A stretch of 44,036 nt of DNA from Candidatus Roseilinea sp. GTDB lineage: Bacteria > Chloroflexota > Anaerolineae > J036 > Brachytrichaceae. The DNA is taken from contig JANWYN010000062.1 of assembly GCA_025055235.1 (NCBI GenBank), positions 1 through 44,036 on the forward strand, in the 5' to 3' direction. Below the pieces are notes generated by a model that was not told the origin of the DNA, ran no database searches, and saw only the letters and a program-made list of their open reading frames with translations. The translations under genes and the position numbers were made by a program. How positions within the stretch are numbered: the stretch's first letter is position 1; every line of letters starts with the position of its first letter. Positions 17,334-24,968 of this stretch are shown here, in pieces.

Positions 17334-18218
17334 ATGTCTATGCTGAACCTGAAAGAATATCACCGCCCGCGAGGGTTGATGGAGGCAGTCGAACTGCTGA
17401 AGCGCAAGGCGCCGCGCACGGTCGTGTTGGGCGGCGGTACGTGGCTGGTCGGCGAGGCACCGCGCGACGTGGAAGCCGTGGTGGACATCGCCGACCTCGG
17501 CTTGAACCGCATCGTGGTCGAAGGCAACCTGTTGCGCATCGGCGCTGCAGTGACGCACCAAAAGCTGGTGGAGAGCGAGCTGCTCGGCCCAAACGCGCCC
17601 GGCGCGCTGCACATCATCGGCGAGACGGCGCAAGCGATGTCCGGCTTGAACATCCGCAACCGCGCCACAATCGCCGGCGCCATCGTGACCGCCGACGCGG
17701 CCTCGCCGTTGGTGACGGCGTTGCTGGCCTGCGACGCCGAAGTAGTGGTGGCCGGCGTCCGCGACAGATCCAAAGAAATCCAAGAGCCGAGCGACTTCTG
17801 GAAAGTGATCCCGCTGGCCGGCTTCCTCGCCTACCGCCGGCAGGTATTGGATGAGGGCGTGCTCATCACTGAGATCCGCATGCCGGTCCCCACGCCCGAC
17901 ACGCGCAGCAGCTATCAGCGCGTGGCGCGCACGCCGAAGGACTATCCCATCGTGTGCGCCGCCGCATCGTTTGCAATGAAGGACGGCATCGCCGGCAGCG
18001 TCCGCGTCGCCGTCGGCGGCGTCGCGCCCACGCCGATCCGCCTCAGCCGGCTCGAATTCGGCCTGGAGAAGAAGCGCCTGGCCGACTGGCTCGAAAGTGA
18101 ACTGGACGCACAAATGCAAACGATCAATCCGCAGGGCGACTGGCTGGGCAGCGCCGCGTATCGCAAGGAAATGGCGCATGTGTTGGTGCGGCGCGCCATC
18201 CTATCCGCCGCCGGTTAG
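17334..18218 (+). CDS. CoxM/CutM-type FAD-binding subunit of a molybdenum hydroxylase
   Basis: A 294-residue FAD subunit of the xanthine dehydrogenase / CO dehydrogenase family. The FAD-binding loop VVLGGGTWLVG is near residue 36 and the second one NIRNRATIAGAIVTADAASPL near residue 104. The C-terminal half is the CO_deh_flav_C-like domain. I chose the ATG at 17334 (MSMLNLKEYHRPRG); earlier in-frame codons belong to the repeat array. In known enzymes this subunit passes electrons between the 2Fe-2S subunit and FAD. Neither a molybdopterin subunit nor a 2Fe-2S subunit is in the window, although an XdhC maturation gene lies 2 kb downstream. Confidence 0.85.
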   Translation: MSMLNLKEYHRPRGLMEAVELLKRKAPRTVVLGGGTWLVGEAPRDVEAVVDIADLGLNRIVVEGNLLRIGAAVTHQKLVESELLGPNAPGALHIIGETAQAMSGLNIRNRATIAGAIVTADAASPLVTALLACDAEVVVAGVRDRSKEIQEPSDFWKVIPLAGFLAYRRQVLDEGVLITEIRMPVPTPDTRSSYQRVARTPKDYPIVCAAASFAMKDGIAGSVRVAVGGVAPTPIRLSRLEFGLEKKRLADWLESELDAQMQTINPQGDWLGSAAYRKEMAHVLVRRAILSAAG

Positions 18219-18301
18219 GTGTGCAAGCCGTTTGAAAGCGTTTGAAAGTCTGTGTCCGTTGTAGAGGGTATCGTTGGGTCGGTTGAAAGCGAGCAGCAAT
18301 T

Positions 18302-19642
18302 GTGAAACATCGTAGGATCCCCACCCTGGGCGCATCCCGCAGCCTGTCGAGCTTATTCGAAGCGTTCAAAAACCCGAGTGCCTTTCTCCTCAAGCTGAGT
18401 TGCGCTGCCGGCGACATCGGCGAATTCAAAGCTGGGCCGGTACACATCGTGTGCGTGAACCGGCCGGAATGGGTGCAGGCGATCCTCGTGGAGCAGGCGA
18501 GCGCCTTTCGCAAGATGCCGGCGGTGAAGACCTTGAGCGTCTTCACCGGCGACGGCCTGCTGGTCAGCGACGGTGCAACGTGGGTGAAACATCGCCGGCT
18601 GGCCGCGCCGGCCTTTCACCGGCAGCGCATCTTGGCCTATCAGGCCGTCGCTGCACAGGCCGCGCGCGAGGCAATAGCGAGCTGGCAGGACGGCCAGGTG
18701 ATTGACTTGGAGCGCGAGATGAAGCGGCTGACGCTCACCATCGTCGGCCGCGCGCTCTTCACGCGCGACATGAACGAGATTGCGGAAGGGTTCAGCCGCG
18801 ATGTTGACCGCGCGCTGGACTACGTGAATAACCTCTCCGGCCGGGTGACGCTGCCGGTCGTCCGCGCCATCGCGCAGCGAGAGCGCGAAGGGCTGGCAGC
18901 CATCGCACGCGTGGACGCCGCCGTGCGCGGCCTGATCCAAGCCAGGCGCGCGCAGCCGGCACAGGCCGACTTCCTCAGTATGCTGCTTGCTGCGCAAACG
19001 GAGGACGGCGAGTCGCTCAGCGACGACGAGGTGCGCGACGAGGTGATCACCATGTTCGTCGCCGGGCACGAGACGGTGGCCACGGTGTTGACTTGGCTCT
19101 TCTACCTGGTGGCGCGCCATCCGGAGGTGCAGGCCGGCTTGGAGCGCGAAGCGAGAGAGGCGTGCATTGCCGGTGACACGCAGACCGACGGGAGCTTCCA
19201 CCGGCCCTACGCCCTGCGCGTATACAAAGAGGCGATGCGGCTATATCCGGGCGGGTTCACGATCGGGCGACAGGCTATCCAAGACGTGCCGGTGGGCGAC
19301 TACGTCGTCCCGGCAGGCGCTTGGGTGATGATCTCGCCCTACAGCATGCACCGCAACCCGGCCATCTTCCCGGAGCCCGAGCGATTCGATCCGGAGCGCT
19401 TTACACCGGAGAACGAGCGGGCGCTGCCGCGCGCCGGCTATATCCCATTTGGCATCGGCCCGCGTGCATGCATCGGCGGCCAGTTCGCGCTGATGGAGGG
19501 GCAGATTATCGTGAGCACGTTCGCTGAACACGTGCGCCTGATCAACATCACACCGGGCGAAGTGGGCATCAGCCCGCTCGTCACGCTGCGCCCAAGCCGG
19601 AGGATCGAGATGCGCGTGGAGAGAATCGCAGACAAGCGTTAA
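18302..19642 (+). CDS. Cytochrome P450
   Basis: A 446-residue soluble monooxygenase. The haem-thiolate motif FGIGPRACIGG carries Cys390. The oxygen-activating I-helix reads MFVAGHETVATVLTW, the K-helix pair is KEAMRLYP, and the meander has PERFDPERF. There is no membrane anchor. The likely start is GTG at 18302. No ferredoxin or reductase gene is adjacent, so redox partners and substrate are unknown. The gap to the preceding FAD-subunit gene is 83 bases in the same direction, compatible with one operon. Confidence 0.93.
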   Translation: MKHRRIPTLGASRSLSSLFEAFKNPSAFLLKLSCAAGDIGEFKAGPVHIVCVNRPEWVQAILVEQASAFRKMPAVKTLSVFTGDGLLVSDGATWVKHRRLAAPAFHRQRILAYQAVAAQAAREAIASWQDGQVIDLEREMKRLTLTIVGRALFTRDMNEIAEGFSRDVDRALDYVNNLSGRVTLPVVRAIAQREREGLAAIARVDAAVRGLIQARRAQPAQADFLSMLLAAQTEDGESLSDDEVRDEVITMFVAGHETVATVLTWLFYLVARHPEVQAGLEREAREACIAGDTQTDGSFHRPYALRVYKEAMRLYPGGFTIGRQAIQDVPVGDYVVPAGAWVMISPYSMHRNPAIFPEPERFDPERFTPENERALPRAGYIPFGIGPRACIGGQFALMEGQIIVSTFAEHVRLINITPGEVGISPLVTLRPSRRIEMRVERIADKR

Positions 19643-20181
19643 CTACGAAGGCGCGAAGACACGAAATCAAATCGAACGTTCATGTCGTTGTGTCTTCGTG
19701 GTATCTACTGAATGGGTGCACGCAAATCCATAGTAATACTAATCGCACGGCCAATGAGAGCTAATTTGCCTTCAACGACGTATGCATGTCATTCCCGCGA
19801 AAGTGCTGTTCGTTGCACAGAACTTCTGTGCTAGTCCCGCTCTCCCCACGTTTTGATAGGCGGGCATAAATACCTGCGCGAAAGAGTGCACGACGCTAAA
19901 CCACCCGGCTAAGGGGACGGGCGGGCTTCGGCGGGCTTCGGCAGGCTCAGCAAGCTCAGCCCGCGCGATGGTCATCCCACCGGCCGCAGGCGTGAAGCCT
20001 GCAGCTACCGCACGGTTTGTGCATTGCCCGCCTCCTTCAGCGCGGCCCATTCATGGACGCGCTGCCTGTTGGCCGGATTCCCCATCATCTCCGCGCAGGC
20101 GGGCAGTGCGTGGGCATGACGTATCTGCGGTTCCAGGAATAAACACGCTTTGACTGAGCAACCGGTATAACATTGTTAAGC
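19643..20181. other. 539-bp gene-free region with decayed repeats
   Basis: No convincing gene. Right after the P450 stop, CGAAGACACGAA (about 19658) and TTGTGTCTTCG (about 19690) form an imperfect inverted pair of a common dispersed type. Around 19920-19965 there are GC-rich repeats (GCGGGCTTCG, twice). At 19981-20010 lies an inverted relative of the hairpin seen near 11472. A 92-codon minus-strand frame here is made largely of these repeats and is not credible. Confidence 0.6.
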
Positions 20182-20997
20182 ATGAACGTCCTTGGTCTGG
20201 CTTCACAGTGCATCGAGCGCGGTGAGCCTTGTGCACTCGTCACCGTCATTCGCACCAGCGGCAGCGTGCCGCGCCACGAAGGCGCGAAGATGCTCACCGC
20301 CGCGGACGGCACAATCCTGGGCGGCACCATCGGCGGCGGCGAAATGGAGAGTCGCGCCATCCAACTGGCGCAACAGGCGATCGCCGACGGCCGGCCGCGC
20401 ATCACATCGTACCAATTAGCCGACCTGGCCAAAGGCGACCCCGGCGTGTGCGGCGGCACGGTCGAGTTGTTCATCGAGCCGCTCCTGCCGGCCCCCACCC
20501 TGGTCATTGTCGGCGCCGGGCACGTGGGACGCGCGCTGGCGCACCTGGCGAAGTGGTGCGGCTTTCGCGTGATCGTCAGCGACGACCGCGCCGAGCTGTG
20601 CACGCCGGAGCAGTGCCCCGGCGCAGATGTCTATTTGCCCGGCCCGCTGGGCGCGCGGCTGGCTGAAATATCCCTCACCCCCCAGACCTACGTCGCACTC
20701 GTCACGCGCGGCTATCCGATTGACGTGGACGCACTGCCCAAGCTGCTCGATTCGCCGGTCGCTTATATCGGCGTGATCGGCAGCCAGCGGCGCTGGATGA
20801 CGGCGGCGAAGGCGCTGCGCGAGCGCGGCGTGAGCGATGCGGCGCTGCAGCGCGTGCGCGCACCCATCGGCCTAGAGCTGAACGCCGAAACGCCGGAGGA
20901 GATCGCCGTCAGCATCATGGCCGAGATCATCATGCTGCGCCGGGGCGGGGATGGCAAGCCGATGTCAGGGATTGGGGAGTTAGGGAGTGGGGAGTAG
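20182..20997 (+). CDS. XdhC/CoxF family molybdenum-cofactor maturation protein
   Basis: A 271-residue protein. The N-terminal XdhC/CoxI domain has CALVTVIRTSGSVPRHEGAK and GGTIGGGEME; the C-terminal Rossmann-like domain starts VIVGAGHVGRALAHLAKW. XdhC binds molybdenum cofactor, helps its sulfuration and inserts it into xanthine-dehydrogenase-type enzymes. The ATG at 20182 gives the natural start. The last residues (GIGELGSGE) are encoded by a GGGAGT-type heptamer array, so the tail is probably repeat-derived. The matching large subunit is not in the window. Confidence 0.9.
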   Translation: MNVLGLASQCIERGEPCALVTVIRTSGSVPRHEGAKMLTAADGTILGGTIGGGEMESRAIQLAQQAIADGRPRITSYQLADLAKGDPGVCGGTVELFIEPLLPAPTLVIVGAGHVGRALAHLAKWCGFRVIVSDDRAELCTPEQCPGADVYLPGPLGARLAEISLTPQTYVALVTRGYPIDVDALPKLLDSPVAYIGVIGSQRRWMTAAKALRERGVSDAALQRVRAPIGLELNAETPEEIAVSIMAEIIMLRRGGDGKPMSGIGELGSGE

Positions 20998-21053
20998 GGA
21001 TGGTAGTTGGTAATTGGTAATTGGTAATTTGGTAATTGGGGATTGGGGATTGG
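20971..21053. repeat. Heptamer arrays (GGGAGTT then TTGGTAA types)
   Basis: Units such as GGGAGTT and GGGGAGT start inside the end of the XdhC gene and run through its stop. They pass into TTGGTAA units and then GGGGATT units up to the stop of the convergent exporter gene at 21056. Same 7-bp period as the other arrays, different motifs. Confidence 0.85.
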
Positions 21054-21055
21054 GA

Positions 21056-21691
21056 TCAGCGGTTGTTCGAGCCGGAGAGGGCGGTCGTTACGCCCAGGCC
21101 GATATACACCGCACCGGCGAACAGGCGCTGACCCATCCAGAAACGTCGGTTGCTGCGCAGCCAGTTCCCCAACGATCCGGCCAACATGGCATAGATGCCG
21201 TCGTTGATGATGGCCAGCGCCACGAACAGCAGGCCGAGCAACAGCACCTGCAACGCGATGTTGCCCTGCATCGGATCAACGAATTGCGGTAGAAAGGCGA
21301 AGAAGAACAGCGCCGTCTTCGGGTTCAGCACGTTGACGACGATGCCTTGGGCAAAAATGCGCCGCAACGACTCGGGCTGCACGGTCGTCTCATCGTTCGC
21401 CGCTTCGCGCGCCAGCCACTGGCGCACGCCAAGGTAGACCAGATAAGCTGCGCCAAGATACTTCACGACGTTGAAAGCGAGCGCAGACGAGAGCAAGGCT
21501 GCCGAAAGGCCCAGCGCTGCCGCGACGATGTGCACCGAGGCGCCTACTTGCACGCCGGCCGCCGACACGACGCCGGCCAGCCGGCCTTGGCTCACGCTAC
21601 GGGCGACGATGTAGAGCACGGCCGGGCCGGGCACCACCAGCAAAGCAAGCGAAGCCAAGACGAACAGTTGGACTTGCGCCGGCTGCAACAT
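21056..21691 (-). CDS. LysE/RhtB family amino-acid exporter
   Basis: A 211-residue inner-membrane protein with about six helices. The family signature VPGPAVLYIVARSVSQGRLAGVVSA is at residues 20-44, and NVLNPKTALFFFAFLPQFVD is the conserved second motif near residue 120. Members export lysine, homoserine, threonine or related compounds; the substrate cannot be read. It lies three bases downstream of araD, in the same direction. Confidence 0.9.
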   Translation of the reverse strand: MLQPAQVQLFVLASLALLVVPGPAVLYIVARSVSQGRLAGVVSAAGVQVGASVHIVAAALGLSAALLSSALAFNVVKYLGAAYLVYLGVRQWLAREAANDETTVQPESLRRIFAQGIVVNVLNPKTALFFFAFLPQFVDPMQGNIALQVLLLGLLFVALAIINDGIYAMLAGSLGNWLRSNRRFWMGQRLFAGAVYIGLGVTTALSGSNNR

Positions 21692-21694
21692 GGC

Positions 21695-22345
21695 TCAACC
21701 GCGTTGGCCGTACACGTTGCTGTAACGGTCATACAGCTTCGCGATGTCCTCCGGCGCGATGGGGATCGGTGTGCCGAGCTGCAGCGCATAGAACGACGTG
21801 CGCGCGGCGTCTTCGGCCATCACCGCCGCCTTGACCGCAGCCTCGGCCGTCTTGCCGATGGTGAATACGCCGTGGTTCTGCATGATCACGGCCTTGCCAT
21901 TGCCGATCACGCGCAGCACCTCGCGGCCGATCGCCTCGCTGCCGATGAGTTCGAAGCCGCCCAGCGGAATTTCACCGCCGAATTCGTCAGCCATGCCGGT
22001 AAGGAAGCAGGGGATCGGCCGGCCGACGGCCGCGAATGCCGTGGCAAATGTGCTGTGCGTGTGGCACACGCCGTTCACGTCGGGGCGATGGCGGTAGATG
22101 TAGAGGTGAGTGAGCGTGTCGCTGGAGTAAGCCAGATCACCCTCGACTACGTTGCCGTCCAGGTCAACGATCACCAGGTGCTCCGGCCGCAGGTCCTCGT
22201 AGCGCACGCCGCTGGGCTTGATGACCACCAGGCCGGTTTCAGGATCACGCGCGCTCAGGTTGCCCATCGTCCACACCACCAGGTTGTATTTGGGCAATTC
22301 TAGATGCAGCGCGTGAACCTGCCGGCGGAGCGATTCGAGCATCAT
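21695..22345 (-). CDS. araD: L-ribulose-5-phosphate 4-epimerase (class II aldolase family)
   Basis: A 216-residue class II aldolase/epimerase that converts L-ribulose 5-phosphate to D-xylulose 5-phosphate. The phosphate-site motif GNLSARD and the SSD triplet at 74-76 are present. Predicted zinc ligands are His95, His97 (CHTHS) and His158 (QNHGVF), and the candidate catalytic Asp120 (GMADEFG) is present. The C terminus NVYGQ ends as in enterobacterial AraD. Fuculose aldolases are the alternative, but the SSDT stretch and the YGQ end favour AraD. araB lies about 2.6 kb upstream in the same direction. Confidence 0.85.
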   Translation of the reverse strand: MMLESLRRQVHALHLELPKYNLVVWTMGNLSARDPETGLVVIKPSGVRYEDLRPEHLVIVDLDGNVVEGDLAYSSDTLTHLYIYRHRPDVNGVCHTHSTFATAFAAVGRPIPCFLTGMADEFGGEIPLGGFELIGSEAIGREVLRVIGNGKAVIMQNHGVFTIGKTAEAAVKAAVMAEDAARTSFYALQLGTPIPIAPEDIAKLYDRYSNVYGQRG

Positions 22346-22346
22346 A

Positions 22347-22412
22347 GGTGAGCTGAGAGCTGTGAGCTATGAGCTGCAAGCGATGAGCAGTGCGTGATGG
22401 GCAAGTCGGGAG
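22347..22412. repeat. Heptamer array (GAGCTGT type)
   Basis: Degenerate 7-bp units (GAGCTGA, GAGCTGT, GAGCTAT, GAGCTGC and then AGTTGGA-like units) fill the gap between the lepB stop and the araD start on the minus strand. Confidence 0.7.
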
Positions 22413-22439
22413 TTGGAAGTGGGATGCCGCTAGCCAAGC

Positions 22440-23039
22440 TCATTTGTAAGTATGGTGCTGCACGACATGAAAGTCGCTCAGCGGCCAGTAGAGCAGCAAC
22501 GCACGCCCGACGATCTTGTCGGACGTCACCGGCCCGAACGCGCGCGAGTCCTGGCTGAAGCTGCGGTTGTCGCCCATGATGAAGTATTCGTCTTCGCCCA
22601 GCGTCCATTTCATATCGCCTCGGGTCGGGCCGGAGTTGGCGTTGGGCGGGAGATACGGCTCGTTCAGCGGCTCGCCGTTCACATACACCCGGTTGTCGCG
22701 CAGCTCGATCACATCGCCCGGCTTGCCGATCAGCCGCTTGATCAGTTCGATGTTTTGGATCGGCGAATGCACGATGACAATATCGCCGCGGTTGTATCCG
22801 AACAAGTGCGGCGTGAGCTTATCTACCAGCAGCCGTTGATCTTCATGGTAGTTCGGTTCCATGCTCTGGCCGAGGATCGAATAGTTGCCGATGGCGAAGC
22901 GCGCGATGACGAATACGATGACGAAGAGGGCGAGCGTCTCGGCGATCTCGCGCAACATCGCGCGGCTGGTTGCGCCTTTGGGTTGCGCCGGCAGCGCCGC
23001 AGCTTCCGGCGCGCTTGGGGCTGAAACCGTCTCGTTCAT
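22440..23039 (-). CDS. lepB: Signal peptidase I
   Basis: A 199-residue S26 peptidase that removes Sec and Tat signal peptides outside the cytoplasmic membrane. A single N-terminal membrane helix (about residues 33-52) precedes the catalytic Ser59 (GQSMEPN). The general base is Lys101 (LIKRLIGKPGD), and box E reads MGDNRSFSQDSRAFG. Length is that of short single-anchor types. It sits between a membrane-protein gene and araD, with no obvious functional link to sugar use. Confidence 0.95.
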   Translation of the reverse strand: MNETVSAPSAPEAAALPAQPKGATSRAMLREIAETLALFVIVFVIARFAIGNYSILGQSMEPNYHEDQRLLVDKLTPHLFGYNRGDIVIVHSPIQNIELIKRLIGKPGDVIELRDNRVYVNGEPLNEPYLPPNANSGPTRGDMKWTLGEDEYFIMGDNRSFSQDSRAFGPVTSDKIVGRALLLYWPLSDFHVVQHHTYK

Positions 23040-23069
23040 TCACGAGATTTTACTCGGCAGCCGAAGCGG

Positions 23070-23092
23070 GAGCAGAACCTAAGGTTCTGCTC
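23070..23092. repeat. Short perfect palindrome upstream of lepB
   Basis: GAGCAGAACCT and AGGTTCTGCTC flank one base, a perfect 11-bp inverted repeat. It sits 31 bases upstream of the lepB start, between lepB and the end of the preceding gene. It has no T run, so it may be an operator-like dyad or a dispersed repeat rather than a terminator. Confidence 0.45.
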
Positions 23093-23123
23093 AGTCGTCG
23101 GTCACCATTGACGCCCCGCTACG

Positions 23124-23990
23124 TTACGCCCCTGCGCTCATCTTGGGCGTTGACGGCGCAGTGGACTTCTGACGCTCGATATGCCTGCCAGCCGAAAAGT
23201 GCGCCAGCCCTAGCGCCACCAGCGACAGAACCAGCAACGGTAGGTGCATCACTCCCAGCCAGAGTCGCTCCGGAACGGCCCAGTGGTTCAGGTTGAACAA
23301 CGCGTAGATCAGCGCATTGAAAGCGGTCACCTGGAATGCGAAGCGACTCACATTTGGCCAAGCCAGAATCAGGAGAAACAGAAAAACCGGCGTCAGATAG
23401 CAATACGCTAAACCGTAGTCCGGCGAGGTCAACAGCAGCATAGGATTGAAATCTGGGACAGCGCGCGTCCCCTCCATGCGCACAGGCGACCAGAAGACCA
23501 GCAGCGCAAACGGCAGGAGCAGCCAGCGCCAGCGCGGCACCTCGGCAAGTGACAAGCGCAAACCGCCGCGCCAGGCTACTCCCAACCACAGTGCGCCTAG
23601 CAGCACCTCAGCTACTAGCGCGCCCGTATGCACGGCGTAACCGTAGCTCGGCGTGTCGGCGCTGCTCTGCGTCGCGGCAACCACCAGATAGTTCAAACCG
23701 AAGTAAGCGGCTATCACGCGTCCGCCGACAGCCGGCTTCCAAACGGCTACCCCAATCACTGCCAGCGTCAGAACATGAAAGACCCATCCCCATGCGGCAT
23801 ACGGTGCGGTCGCCCGGCTCAGAATCTCGAAGATCACCGCAGGCGTGTCTTGCTGCGGGTTGTATGGGCGCTCGGTGATCAACGGCAGGAAGGCGATGAA
23901 CACCAGCGCGACGTAGATCAATGGATAGAACCACTTGCGTTGCGACAAAGGCAAGGGAACTCTCGCATTCGCATGCATAGCACACTTCAT
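23124..23990 (-). CDS. Multi-pass membrane protein of unknown function
   Basis: I do not recognise this 288-residue protein. It has about seven hydrophobic segments, starting with YPLIYVALVFIAFLPLI near residue 23, and a short charged C terminus. Aromatic residues crowd the central loops (SPDYGLAYCYLTP). No transporter signature or catalytic motif is clear. Codon usage and position on the minus strand, between lepB and the sugar isomerase gene, support a real gene. The 133-base gap upstream contains a strong hairpin. Confidence 0.7.
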   Translation of the reverse strand: MKCAMHANARVPLPLSQRKWFYPLIYVALVFIAFLPLITERPYNPQQDTPAVIFEILSRATAPYAAWGWVFHVLTLAVIGVAVWKPAVGGRVIAAYFGLNYLVVAATQSSADTPSYGYAVHTGALVAEVLLGALWLGVAWRGGLRLSLAEVPRWRWLLLPFALLVFWSPVRMEGTRAVPDFNPMLLLTSPDYGLAYCYLTPVFLFLLILAWPNVSRFAFQVTAFNALIYALFNLNHWAVPERLWLGVMHLPLLVLSLVALGLAHFSAGRHIERQKSTAPSTPKMSAGA

Positions 23991-24050
23991 GATCGGCCAC
24001 GCGCGTTAAGTTGAAGTTAGATTTAACGCATCGGGCAGGAGGGACAAACG

Positions 24051-24081
24051 ACGATGGCCGAGGGTGTCCCTCGGCCATCGT
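24051..24081 (-). terminator. Strong hairpin after the sugar-isomerase gene
   Basis: A perfect 14-bp stem (ACGATGGCCGAGGG with its complement) closes a three-base loop. On the minus strand it lies 48 bases past the stop of the gene at 24129 and is followed by GTTTGTCC, a weak T run. It probably ends the araB to isomerase transcript. Confidence 0.6.
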
Positions 24082-24128
24082 GTCCGAAAGCCGCTCCTCA
24101 AAATCTGGCTGGTCGGCGAGCGCGCCGG

Positions 24129-24887
24129 CTATCCCAGCCAGCCGCGCGCGACGATGTTCTGGTAGCTCTTGCGCGCGCTTTCGATCTCGCCCTTTGGACA
24201 TTGATCCTGCTCGACGATGTACCAATCCACGCCGCTGGCATCGCCGGCTGCGAAGATGGCGTCGAAGTCGAGGATGCCCTCGCCGACAATCTCGAAGGTG
24301 TGCGATGGATCGGCGCTCATGTCCTTGGCGTGGATGAGCGGCACGCGGCCGCTCAATTTCCGAATGTAGGCGACGGGATCTTCGCCGCCTTTCTTCACCC
24401 AGTAGACATCGAGCTGCGACTTGAGCAGCGCCGGGTCGGTGTTGTCGAAGAGCTGGTCGAAGCCGTATTTGCCGTTCGGCAGGCGCTCGAACTCGAAGGC
24501 GTGGTTGTGGTAGTGGAAGACCAGGCCGTGCTTCTGCGCCTGCAGTGCGGCTTGCTCCATCAGCTTACCGGCGCGCAGCCAGCCGGCCTCGCTGCGATAC
24601 GATTCCGGCATCCACGCGATGCCCACATAGCCCGCGCCGAGCGTGACGTAGTCCTCCAGCAGCTTCTCGAACCCGCTGCCCAGCACGTCCATGCCGACGT
24701 GTCCGCTGACCACCTGGATGCCCAGGTCGTCCAGCAGACGTCGCAGCTCTTTGGCAGTGTGGCCACCCATGTTGCCGGCGAGTTCCACGCCTTTGTAGCC
24801 GATCTTGGCCACTTCCTCGAGCGTGCCGATGAAGTCCTTCTTGAGCGTCTCGCGAACCGTGTAGAGTTGAAGTGCGATTTTGCGCAT
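24129..24887 (-). CDS. Sugar phosphate isomerase/epimerase (xylose-isomerase-like TIM barrel)
   Basis: A 252-residue TIM-barrel protein of the AP endonuclease 2 / xylose-isomerase-like superfamily. Strand motifs include IALQLYTVRE at the N terminus, LVFHYHNHAFEF (likely metal His pair), LDVYWVKKGGEDP and IHAKDM. It ends with VDWYIVEQDQ, holding a likely metal Glu. Such proteins isomerise or epimerise sugars or inositol derivatives. It follows araB by 70 bases filled with a repeat array, so it is probably part of a pentose-utilisation operon. Confidence 0.85.
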   Translation of the reverse strand: MRKIALQLYTVRETLKKDFIGTLEEVAKIGYKGVELAGNMGGHTAKELRRLLDDLGIQVVSGHVGMDVLGSGFEKLLEDYVTLGAGYVGIAWMPESYRSEAGWLRAGKLMEQAALQAQKHGLVFHYHNHAFEFERLPNGKYGFDQLFDNTDPALLKSQLDVYWVKKGGEDPVAYIRKLSGRVPLIHAKDMSADPSHTFEIVGEGILDFDAIFAAGDASGVDWYIVEQDQCPKGEIESARKSYQNIVARGWLG

Positions 24888-24968
24888 GATTGATGATCAA
24901 TGATTAATGATTGATGATTGATGATTGAGTTGCAGATACCTAATCATGAATCATCCATCAATCATTAC
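24888..24968. repeat. Heptamer array (GATTGAT type) with inverted arm
   Basis: Units of GATTGAT, GATCAAT and GATTAAT occupy 24888-24927. A 16-base core (GTTGCAGATACCTAAT) follows, then the complementary form (ATCAATCAT type) to 24968, which includes the araB stop codon. The two halves can pair into a long stem, as in the array after degV. Confidence 0.8.

Noticed and set aside
19772..20050. 92-codon minus-strand frame in the 539-bp gap
   Set aside because: Largely composed of dispersed repeat sequences (for example GFTPAAGG from a hairpin repeat); no ribosome site and no recognisable domain.
20150..20171. TTGACT followed by TATAAC before xdhC as a sigma-70 promoter
   Set aside because: The boxes are only 10 bp apart, too close for a standard promoter.
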